Positions 13,501-28,500 of a stretch of DNA of 64,000 nucleotides are shown in pieces; positions within the stretch are counted from its first letter, which is position 1, and each line of letters starts with the position of its first letter. The notes below the pieces were generated by a model, which did not search any database, had not been told where the DNA came from, and worked only from the letters and a program-made list of their open reading frames with translations. Source of the stretch: Aphidius gifuensis (Eukaryota > Arthropoda > Insecta > Hymenoptera > Braconidae); the NCBI RefSeq assembly GCF_014905175.1, contig NC_057789.1, forward strand, positions 434,001-498,000, in the 5' to 3' direction. The position numbers and the translations under genes were made by a program.

Positions 13501-16500
13501 GGCTGAGATATTATACACACACACACACACGTGTCACTAAATATTATTAACCCATGAAAACTATTTTTTTTTTCATATTAAATTTTCAAATGAAAATGTA
13601 ATTTTAATATTTTTTTTTCCCTAGAATATCTTTATTATTATTATAAGATGATTTTAAATTTTTCAAATCTCAAAATCCTCTGGAAATGAAATTTTTTAAA
13701 TTTCATATATTTCTATCTATAGACTTGTGAAAATTTAAAAATCTAATCATTTTTTTTTAACGTATTAAATGCATTTTCAAGGAATAAAAAAATTTAATAT
13801 GAAAAAAAAAATTATTTTTATTTTATGTAGAAAATGATAAATGTATATCACGTGCAGATAAGATGGTGATTTTAATTTATAACAGCTTTAATGTAGATGT
13901 AATAAAAAAAAAAAAAAAAAAAGTTTGCAAGTTGTTTATTTATTAGGGATAAATTGAACACTGTGTTACAACAAGAAAGTATAAGAAAAAAAAAAAAAAA
14001 ACAACTTGTTTCGATTCCCCCTGGAATAAATTTGCTATATATGTATTTTTTTTTTTTTCTATTTATTATTTTAGTTTCTTTCGTGTTTAAGAGACATGTA
14101 TATATGTTGCTCAATATTGCCAAGAATTACTGTATACATTAGAAAATTAGTCGCGTGATTTTCGAGCATTATCCATCAGGTTTCGGATATTGTATTATAT
14201 ATAAGTTGAATCATCTTTTTTTTTATTTTTTATTGTGATAAATTGTTGGCGTTAAAATTGGACATTCACACGATCACTGATTATTAAATTGATATTATCA
14301 TTTTATTATTTTGTTTATTTGATTTGTTTATAATTTCATTTTTATATTTATTAAATTATTAACACTTTTTTATTTTGTTCTTTTTAGACAGAGTTTTAAA
14401 ATAAGCAAGTTGAATAAAATATATCAATTAATAAATAAAATCAAAATATAAATTTATTTTTATCATTTTGTTTATTCAATCTTGTTAATTATATTATTAA
14501 CATTGACATATTATTTTTTTTCTATTTGATAATCAATGAATCAACTTGTGTTTTTATTTATTTGAAATAAAAATTTATTAATTAACATCATCCCTTTTGA
14601 TTAAACAATACTTTAATAGACTGAAATTTTAGTAAATAAATAATTTAATTAATCAATTAGATATAAATTAATAAATAGAAAAAAAATAACAACATTGTTT
14701 GTAAATTCATCTAGTTTTATTATGTTGTTTATTTGATTTTATTATTTACACAATTAACATTGAAATATTGCTTAATTTCTTCCGACAAAACCAAGTTGTT
14801 GAATCAAATAAATAATTAATTTTAAAATAGAAACAAATAACAAAATAATTCACTAGTTTTTAATTTGATTTTATTAATTAAAAATTATAATAAAATTAAC
14901 ATTAAAAAGATTTTTTATATTTTATTTATTTATTTATTTATTTATTAAGTTTATTGAATTATTACATTATATATTATTTCATAAGTTATTAATAATATGT
15001 ATATAATATATATTAGAATATTATTATAAATTGATTGAACATATAGACTCATGACTTTTTATACGATTAATTGTAGTGCCATACGAATGAATTCAATTTG
15101 ATAATATACGAATGAATAATTTATACATACTATTACATCCATAATGATCATCAATGTTTTAATTTTTTAAATATTTATTACATTTTTGTTTAACGATAAC
15201 ATTTGAATACTATATTGCACATATTTAACAGTAATTTTATCGAACTCGAGATTTTGGAATTTATTGAATATAATTTATTTATTTATTTATTTTTAATAAT
15301 AAATAAATAAATAAATTTATTTCATTTCCAGCTAGATTAATAAATAATTTATTTATTTAAAAAAAATAATATAATTTATTTATTTATTTATTTTTAATAA
15401 TAAATAAATAAATAAATTTATTTCATTTCCAGTTAGATTAATAAATAATTTATTTATTTAAAAAAAAAAAACTCAGCTATTTTATAAATAATTGTATATT
15501 ATAAAATAAATTTAATCTATATCCAATTTTCTATTTCACATGGAATTTAATGTTTTTTTTTTTTATATTTATTTTTCTACTCGTGATACAGTTTCCATTA
15601 CATTTGACAGACAGAATTTATTGATGGTAAAGAAAACACACTTGGGAAATTTAAAAATAAAAAAAAAATAAATATATATAAAAAATTCAATATCATGTGT
15701 GTCTATTTTTTCTTCATTTATTTATTTTATTTTTTGACATTGAAATGTTATTTTATTATTTATTATTATATTCAAAGATAATATCATTTTTATTTATATT
15801 TTTTTCCGAGTCAAATGACAATTTAATAATGTCTAGACCAAGGATTTTCTACAATTTTCTTCGGCACTCGAGCGAAATATCGCGAAGCAACACAACCTTT
15901 TCGTAATTTTCAATATCTTTGAATTTTCAATCAACAAAGTCATTCAGCTTTATGATTTACTAAAACTTGTATTTTTTAAATAAAAAATATTATTATATAT
16001 AAAAATTCATATTTAAATTACATCAAAATTTATTTTTCATTTCAAATATACAATTTCATTATGATAATTTATCAAATGCGTTTATATATGTATTATCATA
16101 TTACACATTAATAAAAAAATAAAATTGTATATTTTTAAATAACTATAGATGTTTTTTTTTTTATCTCAATATTTACAACGTCATCTACAGTATAGAAAAT
16201 TTATTCCACACATTACGTAATGTCATGCTGCTTTTAAGCAATTTATTTGTCTAAAAAATTTACAATAAATTTAATGGTACAAAAAATATAGCTGATATAA
16301 TTTACAAGACGTATTGATATTAAAGTTTGGATAATAAAATTGCACACGCGTATTATCATGGTTGTAATTTAATTATAATTTATGAATATAATATAAGAGT
16401 CTCGAGGTGTTGATGATAGTTGTGATGATTGTAGGGTAAAAGGGGTTAAATAAGCTCGAGTGACAAGAGAGTGTATATATGAACTTGAAAGCTTTATTAT

Positions 16501-19500
16501 TGTACACGTAACTTTATCAACACATGAACACACACGATAACTAAATTAATTTATGCAGTCTATCTACTGTATTATAAAATTTAAAATAATACCTTTTTTT
16601 TTTTTTCATTTTATTTTATTTACAAATAACTTTCAACTTGAAGGATAAAAAATAAATGATAATAATAATATTGTAAAATGAATACTCACAAGTACAAAAT
16701 AAAATAAATAGAAAAAAAAATTTATATATTTAGCAATATGTATTAAGACTCTCTTGACACAATTATTGTTATTATTATTAAACTTTATTTTTTTTATTTT
16801 TATTCCTTGTATTGTTTTTTAAATTTGGGGAGAAATTATTTTTGGCTACTTGTGCCTGACAATATACTGATTTATACTACTGTTTTTTTAAATTTTTTTT
16901 CCATGTGTTACTAATTGGTTTAATAAATTTATAAGTAAGTTTGTATTTTGTAAATTTAAAAAACTATTTGAAGAATATTTTTTGTTTAAATAAACAAATA
17001 AGATTATGTAATTTTTAATAATTAAAATTATGAGAAATAAATACATAATTTTATGCTTCAAATAATGAATTTGAAGTTTATTTAAAAAAAATAATAATAT
17101 TCAATTCAATTCAATTTTGAAAAATATATTTTTTCAAATTACATTTCCGTTTATTTTTCTTACAAACAAATACTATTTAATTTAAATGAATTCACTTAGC
17201 GTATCCATAGTGTACACGTTTCTATGATTATTATTATTATAAACACATACGCATTCATAATATAATGTATTTATAAACTATTGTCTATAGCTAAACTGCA
17301 AATGCCTTTGTTTTGCCTAATTGAGTTAGCCTAGTTTTCATTGATTTTGACTTGCACACACCCACTTTTACCAAACACTGTTGAATAATATTTAATGCTA
17401 TTTTTTATTTTTTAAATTTTGCCATAATATAAATTAGAATGATTTATTGATTGCCCAAAAATTGGATTCACAAATTTGCTACGTTTATGAATATTGAAAT
17501 GATGCTTTTATTTTGAGTATTTTTGGCTTTGAAATGATGACAAGTGTTTGACTCATTATCAGCCAAGCATAAGCTGTAATATTTGACTATGTTAATGTGA
17601 AATTTTAAATATGATTAATCCAAATTTACTGAAATAATAATAAATTAAAATTTTAAGTGTATAACTTGAGCCAAGAATCTTAGTTTAAACTACCAATTAG
17701 TCAATTTAATTTTCAAATAATTAATTTTCATATTTTTCCTCTAATTTTACAATCATTATTTACAAAGTTTGCTAATTAATTAGCTTCATGTTTAATTAAT
17801 ATTTAATGAACACAATAAATCATTTTATAATATTATTTTCAGCTTTTTTTTTTTTGATTGAAATATATTATAAAGAAAATAAAAAAAATATTCAAATAAA
17901 ACAAAAAAAAAAAATATTATTATTATTATTAAAATAAAGAACAAAGAAAATGAAAAAATAATTAATGTTTTTTTTTTTTTTTTTCTATTTTTCATTTGTG
18001 TGTAGAAACAAGGAAAAAAAAAAAAAAAGAAAAAAAGAAATTGAATCGAATTTATATATTTTGTTTTTCTTTTCACTTGTATTTTTTTTTGGTAGGAGAC
18101 AAATCAATGTGGATATTGCGTCTATTTTATTTATTTTTTGTCAATTGTCGTGTATTCAGATGAATTAATCTAAATTCAATATTTGTATAGCTTCAAAGAA
18201 TACCTTTTTCATTATTTATTGTATAAATTCGAATTTTATATATGAAAATATCGAGAGAATAATATTTTCGATACAAAAAAAAAGCTTTTATATTTTTTTT
18301 TCATTCAAAATATATGTATTTTTTTACAGAGTCGTTGTTCACACACATATTACGAGTGACTTGTATTTATAATAAAAATAAAATATACGAGGCAATAATG
18401 ATCAATCTATTTTTTTCTTTCGACACAACAAAATAAATTGACTTGAATTATTTATAACTGTATAATAAATCTTCTGGTTATTAAATTGATTGATTCAGTG
18501 TCTTTTTTAAGCATCGATAAATTATATATTATTATTATTTTTTTAAACTGTTTATTAATTAAATTTATCGATCGATAATTTGTTATTTTTGTGAGAATAT
18601 TTTACGAAAAAAAAAAAAATATTTTCTTTTGTATTTTTATTTAAAATATGGGTCGTTATAAAAAATAAAAATCCATTGATAAAATATGATCGAATTTCAA
18701 AAATATATCCCATTTGAAATTGATATTATTATTATCGAGAAAAAAAAATTTAAAGTTATCTCAATTTTTTGTAATAAAAAAATGGAAATTTGTTTTTTTT
18801 TTTTTTTATTTTTTATTAAATTGATTTTGCATGTTTTATTTGACATGTGAGAATTTTTTTTTATGTGTCAACTTATCGTTTGTCACTGATATCAAAAGTA
18901 CAATAAAACAATATATAAATTTTCAAGAAAAAAAAATTCTTTTTACACAAATAAATTGAAGAAACTTTTACATGAAAAATTCACTGGATAAATAAAATAT
19001 TTCATCTTTATTAAATAATAATAATGATAATATTTATAAAAAAAAATGTTTTATTTATATTGAAAATAAATTCATTATCTTCTTAAATTTAATGGAAATT
19101 TTTTTTATCTTTATCTATTGTGTTTGAGTTTGAATTTATGGCTTTTTTCCTTTGACTGATTTTAGATAACCGTCGATTTTTTTTACTAAAGTTGAATTAC
19201 AAAAACAACTATTATTCATGGATTTTATTTATTTTTTATTCAAGCTACATTACTTCTAATTCAGTTGAGCTTCTGAACATTATTCTCCCAAATATTTTGA
19301 GCCAAAAAAAAAAATATAAAGTATATCAGTGATCAAAGAGATGAATGTAAATGACTAAAAATCTTATCCCAAATTTTATTACACAAAATCATAAATAACG
19401 AGATTATTTATTCATAAAAAAATTTATTTAAACAATATTTATTTACATAAAATCAAACTCAACAGTATAAATAATTTATTAAATATTCTAAAAGTTTGAT

Positions 19501-22500
19501 ATATTTGAACTTGAAACTTGCAAGGTTTTAAAATAAAAAAAGTTTTATTTTTTAAATTTTTATTTTTACCTGTTTATCAAATTATTTCACATGAAAAAAA
19601 TATTTAATTATAGAATTACGTAATGAGATTATTAATTTATACTATTTTAATTGAAATTTATTTTTTTTTTTTATTTTTAATATTGCTTACTTTAAAGTTT
19701 CAAGCTTTTTTTTATTGCTAAAATTTTATTTATCTACTTTTCCTTTGAAAACACCATTTTTTATAAAATTAAAAATATAAAAAATAATAGCTTTTATTAA
19801 AAATAAAACTTTATCGTTAAATAAACGTTTATTAAAAAACTTTACAGCATAAAATAATATGTAACTATTATTATTACTATTTTATATAGAAAAATAATTT
19901 TTTTTTCATCTCATTTTTTATTTACAATACCATTTATCATTAAAAGCTCAAAAAAAAAATATAGTTTTGGCATAACTCCCACGTACTTTGGTAAGTGGAG
20001 AGTCAACTTGACTCAGCTTATCTTAAGATTACAAAAAAGACGCTACTTTTATATACGAAGATAAAAAAAAAAAAAAAATAAACAAATAAAAAAAGCCCTG
20101 AAATCTGTTTTTTCCAGGTTTTTTTTTTTTTTTTACATAGGGCGCAGCTTGACATTGACAAATCGTATGTAAAGCTCGAATTTACAAACTCACAAAAATA
20201 AAAAAAACTAAAATATCATGTACATTTTCATTCGTAAAGACAAAAAAAAATCTAAATTTTTATGTCAAATTAGATCCAATTATTTATCAAAAAAAAAAAA
20301 ATGGTTATTATATTTTCTTGCTTGGTTGAATACAAACCCTTTTTAGTATTTTTTTTTTTTCATTTTATATAACAGTTGCAGTGTTCATCCACCTTTTTTT
20401 TGCACTATTTTTTATTTATTTATTTTTTTTTTCTTTGATGGGGGAGTGTCGAGTCCATCCCTCTACTTTTCCGACCACTCTGTGACCTCGTCCTAATCTA
20501 GGCCAGCAAAAATATATATAAAAAAAAAACATATATATAAAATAACCTGTAAAGACATAAACGAAAAAAAATATGTCGAATTTTTTATTTATTCTTTCTC
20601 AAGTTCTTTTTTGAAAACAATTTTTCTTTTTTGAAAATTGCTAGCACTATTTTTTTTTTTTTTTTTCCATTGGAATAAAATGTTTAATGTCTCATAATCT
20701 ACAAGTAGCGTCCAAAAAAAAAATTGCTCTATATTTTTTGCCTTCATTTTAAAAATACACATGAATTTTTTTTATTGAAAAAAAAATTTTTACTCTTTTT
20801 TTTATTTAGATGAACAAATGGTAAATTTTTTTTTAATTTTTTTTTTTTTTTGAATAAGAGAAAAACTCTTGACCTCTTACAGTAACTGTATTTTTGTTGG
20901 ATCAATAATTTGATATTCAAATATTATTTTAAATAAGCTATTAAACAATTGAATTTGATTAAATTTATTACAATAATATTCTATTGTTTTGTAAAATTAA
21001 ATTTGTCAGTAATAAAAAAAAATAAAAAGGTTTTTATTGTTGGCCGGTTTATGTGAGATTTAAATGAAAATTATATTTATGCTCGTGTTACAGTTATACT
21101 GTATATAAAAAAAATTATTAATGTATATGTACATTTGGGTTAATAAAAAAAAAACAACGCAGGAAGGATCGTAAAGCTGTCTCTTGGGTTTTGTGTAAAT
21201 TCTTGAAAGCCATGTTGATCCCTTCTTCAGGGATTTAACTCTCAATGTATATTTATGTATGTTTAAACTCGTAAAATTTCAATGTCAATACAAATAATAA
21301 TTAATTTATCCATAATGATCCATATGATCCATAAATATTAAATGAAAATTCAATAATTTATCATTTTAAAAATTTTTACGCGACAAAAAAGCTCACGTCT
21401 GACATTGCTTGACTTGTACTACTGAGTTGCATGAATTTCTAATCTTTTTTGTCATAAAAATTTATAATTTTCATATTCTATTTTTAGCTTGATGTTTGTA
21501 TTTTTAATTTTTTATAAATATTTCATCATAACAATAATAATTACATATTTTAAAAATTAAAAAATTCACTGACCTGTGTTTAATTATTTTTTCTAAAAAA
21601 TAATGTTTTTTTTTTTCATTTAAAAAATAGCTAGAAAAAAAAAAAAATATACTTGAAAATGCATAGTTGTGTTGGTTGTGTGTAGTGGTTTTGATAAAGA
21701 CACAGATGAGAATAAAGTGGATGAGTGATTTGATGAGTATCAAGTGAAGCATAACCAACCGGTTGAACCTTGAAATATTGATTTATTTATTCAAGCTTAT
21801 TTAATTATTTACGTATATGATGACGATTTTATTTATTTATTTATTATTAACTTGCTAAAATAATTATTAAACTTTATAAAATGATAAATTTTAAACTATT
21901 TAGCATATTTTTTTATTGATAAATTAATGATAACTATTTTATTCAAGTACTAGTCGTAAAAATAAATTTAAAAAATTTTTCTTTTCTTTTAAATTATTTG
22001 AAATAAAGAAAATTATAATAATTAAAAGTTTTTTACAATGTCCAATTAATGTCAACTTTTTTATGATTATATCAAAAAGTTTTTTCTTAATATATGCAAA
22101 CTTTTTATTTTTTTTTTTCTTTTTATATAAATTGTTCTTGTTGGTTTTTAATTTGAGGAACAAAAAAAATTTTATTTATTTTTCTCAAATTAAAAGTTAC
22201 TTATACTTGAGTTTCAACTTAAAAGATTATCATTCATTAATTTCCCTTGAGTACAAATGTATGTACGGCTAATTAAATCAAACTTGGATAATAAAAATAA
22301 AAATAATTAATTGTGACTTGCTAAATTATTTAGAAAAAAATATATCTAAAAAATAAACAGGTGTTAACCGAATAATCCTTTTTTTTTTTTTACTCTAATT
22401 ATATTATTATAAAAAAATTATTCAACGTCAATGGAAAAATTAATTAGGCTTCTCAACATTCTGAATAATTATCTCCTTTTTTTTTTTTCTAAAAACTTGT

Positions 22501-25500
22501 ATATTTTTTTGTTAAAAAAATTTTTATCTCTGTATTTTAATTCGATTTTTGTGTTTTTATTTTTTTCTATTTTCTTATTTATTTTTTAAGACAAGGTTCC
22601 TTTATTATTTTATGAAAGAAAATATTATTTTTTTAAAATATTCAGTAGTACAAATAATCCAGCTTTAATTATTTATAAAAAAAAATTTTAATTTCTATTG
22701 ATAAATTGTTTTTCTTTCATTCATAAAAATTTTAATTTGTATTTTCTTTTTTATGTTACAGGGGTTTTGGAAAACAGGGCTACCAGTGCCAAGGTAAATT
22801 TGATGAAAAAAAAAAAAACTACATGAAGATTATTAAAAACGAATAAAATTTAAATAATTTAATTTATGTAGTTTGCAGTTTTGTCGTTCACAAACGATGT
22901 CACGAATACGTCACTTTCACCTGTCCTGGCGCAGACAAAGGTGCCGATTCCGACGTAAGTTATTACCCCAATAAATTATTAATAAATTATACAAAAATAA
23001 AAATTTATTTGTCGTTATCAAAACGACATTTCTATTATTTATTTTTCTCTTTATACTGCATTACGATGAGCTAATTGAATGCCAATTAATTAATTTAATT
23101 ATCAATCAATTTAACATTTCATATGAAAATTTAATTATCAATATTGTTTAACTTAATATCAATTAATAATTATATTTTTTCACTACAAGATAAAAATAAA
23201 TACTAGAAATTTCATTGAAAAAAAAATTAGTATGAATAAATTTTTCAAGCTACTAAAAGCTCAGGCAAATTCAAACAATTATAATAGCAAAAAAAATCAA
23301 TTTTATTCAACAAAATTTGATAGCTTTTATCAACTTGAAAAATCACAAATAATAATTAAAAAATAGGCTCAATAAATAGTTTATAAAAACATAATCATAA
23401 TATTAATATTCCTAAAATCCAATGTAAAAAAATTACTACCATTATCATTACTATCATTATCCCCATCCCGGAAAAATAAAAGAGAAAAAAAAAAAAAAAA
23501 AAACACATACAAAGAGTCCATTTATTGGATAAGCAAGATGTATTGATGACCTGACACAGGACACACGGACGAAGCATCAATTCAAGCAACACACCTACAA
23601 CAGTCCAACATTCTGCGATCATTGTGGTAGCCTTCTATATGGTGTCATCCACCAGGGCATGAAGTGCCAAGGTATCGGTTATAATTTAAAAACAAAAATA
23701 TACAAATTAATTTAAAAACCCACACTAAAATATATATTTAATTATATTTCACTTTTTTAAAAATGTTTATAAACATTTTTCTTTTTCTATTTTCTATGAA
23801 ATATTTATGTCCCACAATAATACACTTTTCTATTTTTGAATATTTTCTATTATCCAACAAAAATATCATTATTGTTGGACACAATTTTCGCCTATTTTCT
23901 TCACTAAATTGTTTTTTAATTATTTTTTTTTTTCTACACTTACTTTTCTATTAATAATTGTCACTTTGATAATTTTTTTTTGAAATTATTTATTCCTTGG
24001 GTGTTATTAATGTTGAAACGATATATTAATTTGAAATATGACTTATTGATCGTTTCTTGTGATGCTTTAATTACGTTTTTTATATTTTCTAAAATTTAAT
24101 GATCCTTTTTGAATTATTCTCAATACGAATGTTTGGTTTTCTTTTTATTTTTGTTAATAATAATAATTGTATTATTTGGTTTGTTAATAAATTCATCGGT
24201 GGCTGGTTAAATAGGATTTGTTTTTTTTATTTTCAGAATTTAAATTTGGTTTTATGACAGTGTAATATTATTTTTACTGTTATCAAAATGATGATGATAA
24301 TATTATTAACATATGTCAGACGAATTTTATAAATTTACGACGTCATAAAATTTTTCATCGGGATGTAAAAATAATAAAAATTGAATATTGCAATGAAGGA
24401 TTTTAAATTTTGACAATGGAATATTTAAAGATTTAAAAATAATATTTAAATAAATCGTAGAAATGGAATTTAAAAAACTAAATTTGATTTTGTAAATGAA
24501 AATAGATAAAAAATGATTTTATTTTTTTTTAAGGTAAATAGAAATACGTTGATTTTCTTCAACAAAAAAATATAATAAAAATAAAATATTACAAATAAAT
24601 ACAGCAGCTTTAAAGTACGTCATTGAATTTTTTTAATAAAATAATATATCAAAGAATATAAAATATAACGAATGCACTTTATAAAAATTATTTCAAGTTG
24701 AATTTTAAAAATGAAAAAAATAAAATTAAAATAACACTGTCAGAAGATGAAAAAAAAAAATAGAAAGAAATTTATAATTTTATTTTTTTATCAATTTTAA
24801 TTCGTTCATTTTTAAAGTAGAGTGTTCAATATTTATTTTATAAAATATATATTACCTTCATAATAAAAAAAATAAATTTCATATTTGACGTCTTTAATTG
24901 AATTTTTTTTTTCCAATATTTCTGCAATTCTACTTGATAAATTTTTTATTCAACTGCAATTTTCGCTCTTAAATTTACAAATGAAAAGAGTGCTTCGTGA
25001 TTGAATATATAATTTTTTTTTTAATTTTAAATTAACTGTAATTCTGAATGAAAAAATGTAAAGAAAAAATTCACCGTCAAATAAAAATAAAAAAAAATTG
25101 ACCCTGTGATTCTTAGGGTCATTGTTAAATGTCCTGCTGAGTTGGCAAATAAAATTCTTTATTTTATTAAAAAAAGTACTTTAGATTCAGCAAGTTAATA
25201 AAAAGCTTGTAAACTGAATAATATAGCATTTTTATTTTTTTATCTTAAATTGTTCACACAAACTTTTAAATTGCCCAAGATAAATGTTGTAAATTTATTA
25301 TCATTTAATGTTATAATAGCAACAGAATATAAATATTTTAATCAACCAACTAAAACACTAAATAATTAAATTTTAAAATGTAACTTTGTTTATAAAATTT
25401 TTCTTATAAAATATTTTCCAAATTAATTTAATAAATTAAACAATAATTATTATTAATAATTACAATTAACAATAATTTATTTTGCATAAATTAAACTATC

Positions 25501-28500
25501 AATACGTTTATATAAATAAAAGTTTTTCTTTCATAAATAATATTATATAAGCAGTATTAAATTAAAGCTCTCAATATTGAATTACTCAGTTTTCGAGTAA
25601 ATTTGTGTATACAATGAAACTTTGTCCCCAGCTAAAAATAATAATAATACAATATATACAAATATTTAAATTCAATTCATGATTCTCATTTTACCAAAAT
25701 CCATTAGCAATAACTTTTAAATATCAAGAAATTTAAATTCAAATCAATTTTAGTTTTTTTTTTTCTACAAAAAATTTGTAATTTCATTTTTTCATACATT
25801 TTATCAAAAAAATAAATAATATTAAATATATCTATTTAAATAATAAAAATTCATCTTTTTAAATATTCAAATAAAAATATCTACAATAAATAATGCCTTT
25901 GATATTTTCAGACACATTTCCCTTATCACGTAAAAATTAAAAAACCCATTCAAATTATTAATTTATAAATAATAGTAGTTGAATAATAAACTTTCATAAA
26001 TTAATTTAAAATAAAAAATAAATAAATTAAAATGATAATGACTGTTGGGAGGTCGACAAGGTGACGAATACATACGGGTGCAGTATTTCACATGTGTTGT
26101 TGAGATCAAGTTAAATAGACATACTGTTATAAAAGAGATTTATACATAAACTTTTACTATACTAAAGCTCTCTCATACAAACACAAAAATACACACATAC
26201 GTATGTAAAAATAGATAATGTAAGCTTTTGTACATATTGGATAAAACAAGATGAAAAAATAAAATGAAAATAAAATAAAAAAAAAACTAGTACGAACTTA
26301 ACGACAAATACAGATTTACCCCTTGTTGATCCACACACACACATGGATATATTTACATATATACTTTTGTTTAATATTACATATATCATTTCAAATGAAA
26401 GTGGAGCATGTCGAGTATTTTCTTTCTCATGTGTCACCTTTTTACCAATGTGTCATCTGAAAATCATATTCACCTGATTTACTGATACACTTAAATACAA
26501 ACTCTGAAAGTTTTTTAAATATAGATACTGATTTTAATCACTTTTTAATTTTAATACAAATTTATTTTTATTTTTTTTCTTTGAAGAGTAGATTTTTTGG
26601 CTTTGAAGAGTTCAAAATTATTGTCAGACTTTTTTTATAGGTACTTGTAAAAGTAAGTTTGACCTTAAACTTTGAAAATTGAAAAAAAAGATAATGACAG
26701 AGTAAATGATGTTCAAGTTGTTAAATTTCAAAGTCAGCTTTTTTTTTTTTGTAGTAATTTCAATTTCTATTTTAATTAATCAATGAGCTTTTTTATAATT
26801 TTCTTGTCATGCTAAAAATTTGGTGACAACACTTGCTGTTAGAAATAAATGATTTGACAATTTTAAATTTAATGAATATTTAATAATTTATTCAATTTTA
26901 TTTGGGCTTATTTTAAATAAAGCTCAAACCTATTTGATTTAGAAATTATAAAAGATCCTTGATGTAAAAAAAAATAAAAACTATATATATTTTTTTATTC
27001 CTAATAAGTTTCTTCATGTTTTTTTTCTTTTACTTTTTATATGTATGAATTTTTTTCAACTTTTTATTTGTTTTATCTTCAATATTTTATAATTCCTGTT
27101 AGTTGAACTTGTTCTCATCATGAAAAGCTCCCGGGCAAACTTTTCAACGTCATTTATTTCTAACAAGAAAACTTACCTAACAATTAACCTTTTTAGAAAA
27201 AGAAAAACGAAAAAACTTGATATAAAAAATAAATAAAATAACAAGATAATAATTTTTTATTTTTTTTTATAAATTAGAATAATAAATATTTGATTAAAAC
27301 TCATATTGGTAATTTTTTTTTTTTTTGCTTTTTATTACAAACAGCAGCAAGTTTGTAAATAAATTTTTTTTATCTGGATATAATATTATACTTGGTAATA
27401 ACATTTTTTTTTACTAGTTAAAAAAAGTTTAAAAGAATCGACAAATGGTCTTTTGTAATCACCCAGGTGGCACATCAAAGAATATATTTTTTTTATTTTA
27501 TTTTTTATATCAAAATAGACACTGTTGTATAATAATGTTAATACTTTTAAAATTTTCAAACTTTTTTTTTTTTTTAATTTATCTGTTAAATAAAAATAAT
27601 TAACTATTAAAAAAAATTAATTTTTAAAAAGTAACTATTTTTATAAACTTTTTAATGCTATAAAAAATAATTAAAAAAAAAAAAATTTCATGAGCTTTTT
27701 TCTTTAAATTATTTAATAGATGAAAAAATTTATGATTAATTTATTTTTTTTTTCATTTAAAATTAATAGAAAAATAATTAATATTAAATTTTAATTTGAT
27801 AGATTATTAAATTTCGAATTTTTGATTTTTTAATTTTAGTGATTTTCATTTTATTTTGAGGCATTTAGTCAGGCATTTTAAAAATTACGTTATTCTGGGT
27901 AAATTGAGAGGGCTTCTTCTGTCACCTTGAAAATACTCTTCTCCACTTTTTTTTATTATTATTTTTTAAATATGTGTCAAGCAAGAAACTCTCTAGTTCA
28001 AGCCAATTGTCCTTCAATCATGCACTTGACGTATAAAATTACACAAAATTATATTAATTTTTCAACAGAATAAAATTTCATTATAATTATTAATTACAAA
28101 ATTTAATATACAATATTTCAACATGAAAAAAAAATTTCAATTACAACTATAACAAATTAATATTAATTTGAACTTTACAGGTTTTCTCATTAAAAATTTT
28201 GATTAATTTAATTAAAAAAGACAGAAGCTTTTTTTGCTTTGTAAAAATTCTTATCTCTTGTAATTTATTTTTTCCTTTTATTTAGAGAATGTTAAAAAAA
28301 TATTGGATGAAAGATTTCACTGGGACAAATTGTGCTTTGCTATTGGAAAGCACAAAGGATTGTTTTTTTTGTTCTTTTAATTTTTTTTTTTTTTTGATTT
28401 TTTATTGCATAGGTATTATCATGGTTTTCCATCTTATATGGTATACACCGTTTTGTTTGACGCTTTCCAAATGGCATTTTTCATTCAAAGAGAAAATTGT

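Noticed and set aside
26162..26437. 91-codon minus-strand frame
   Set aside because: It is Cys/Val-rich but repetitive and derived from ACAC/TATG repeats; no similarity was seen.
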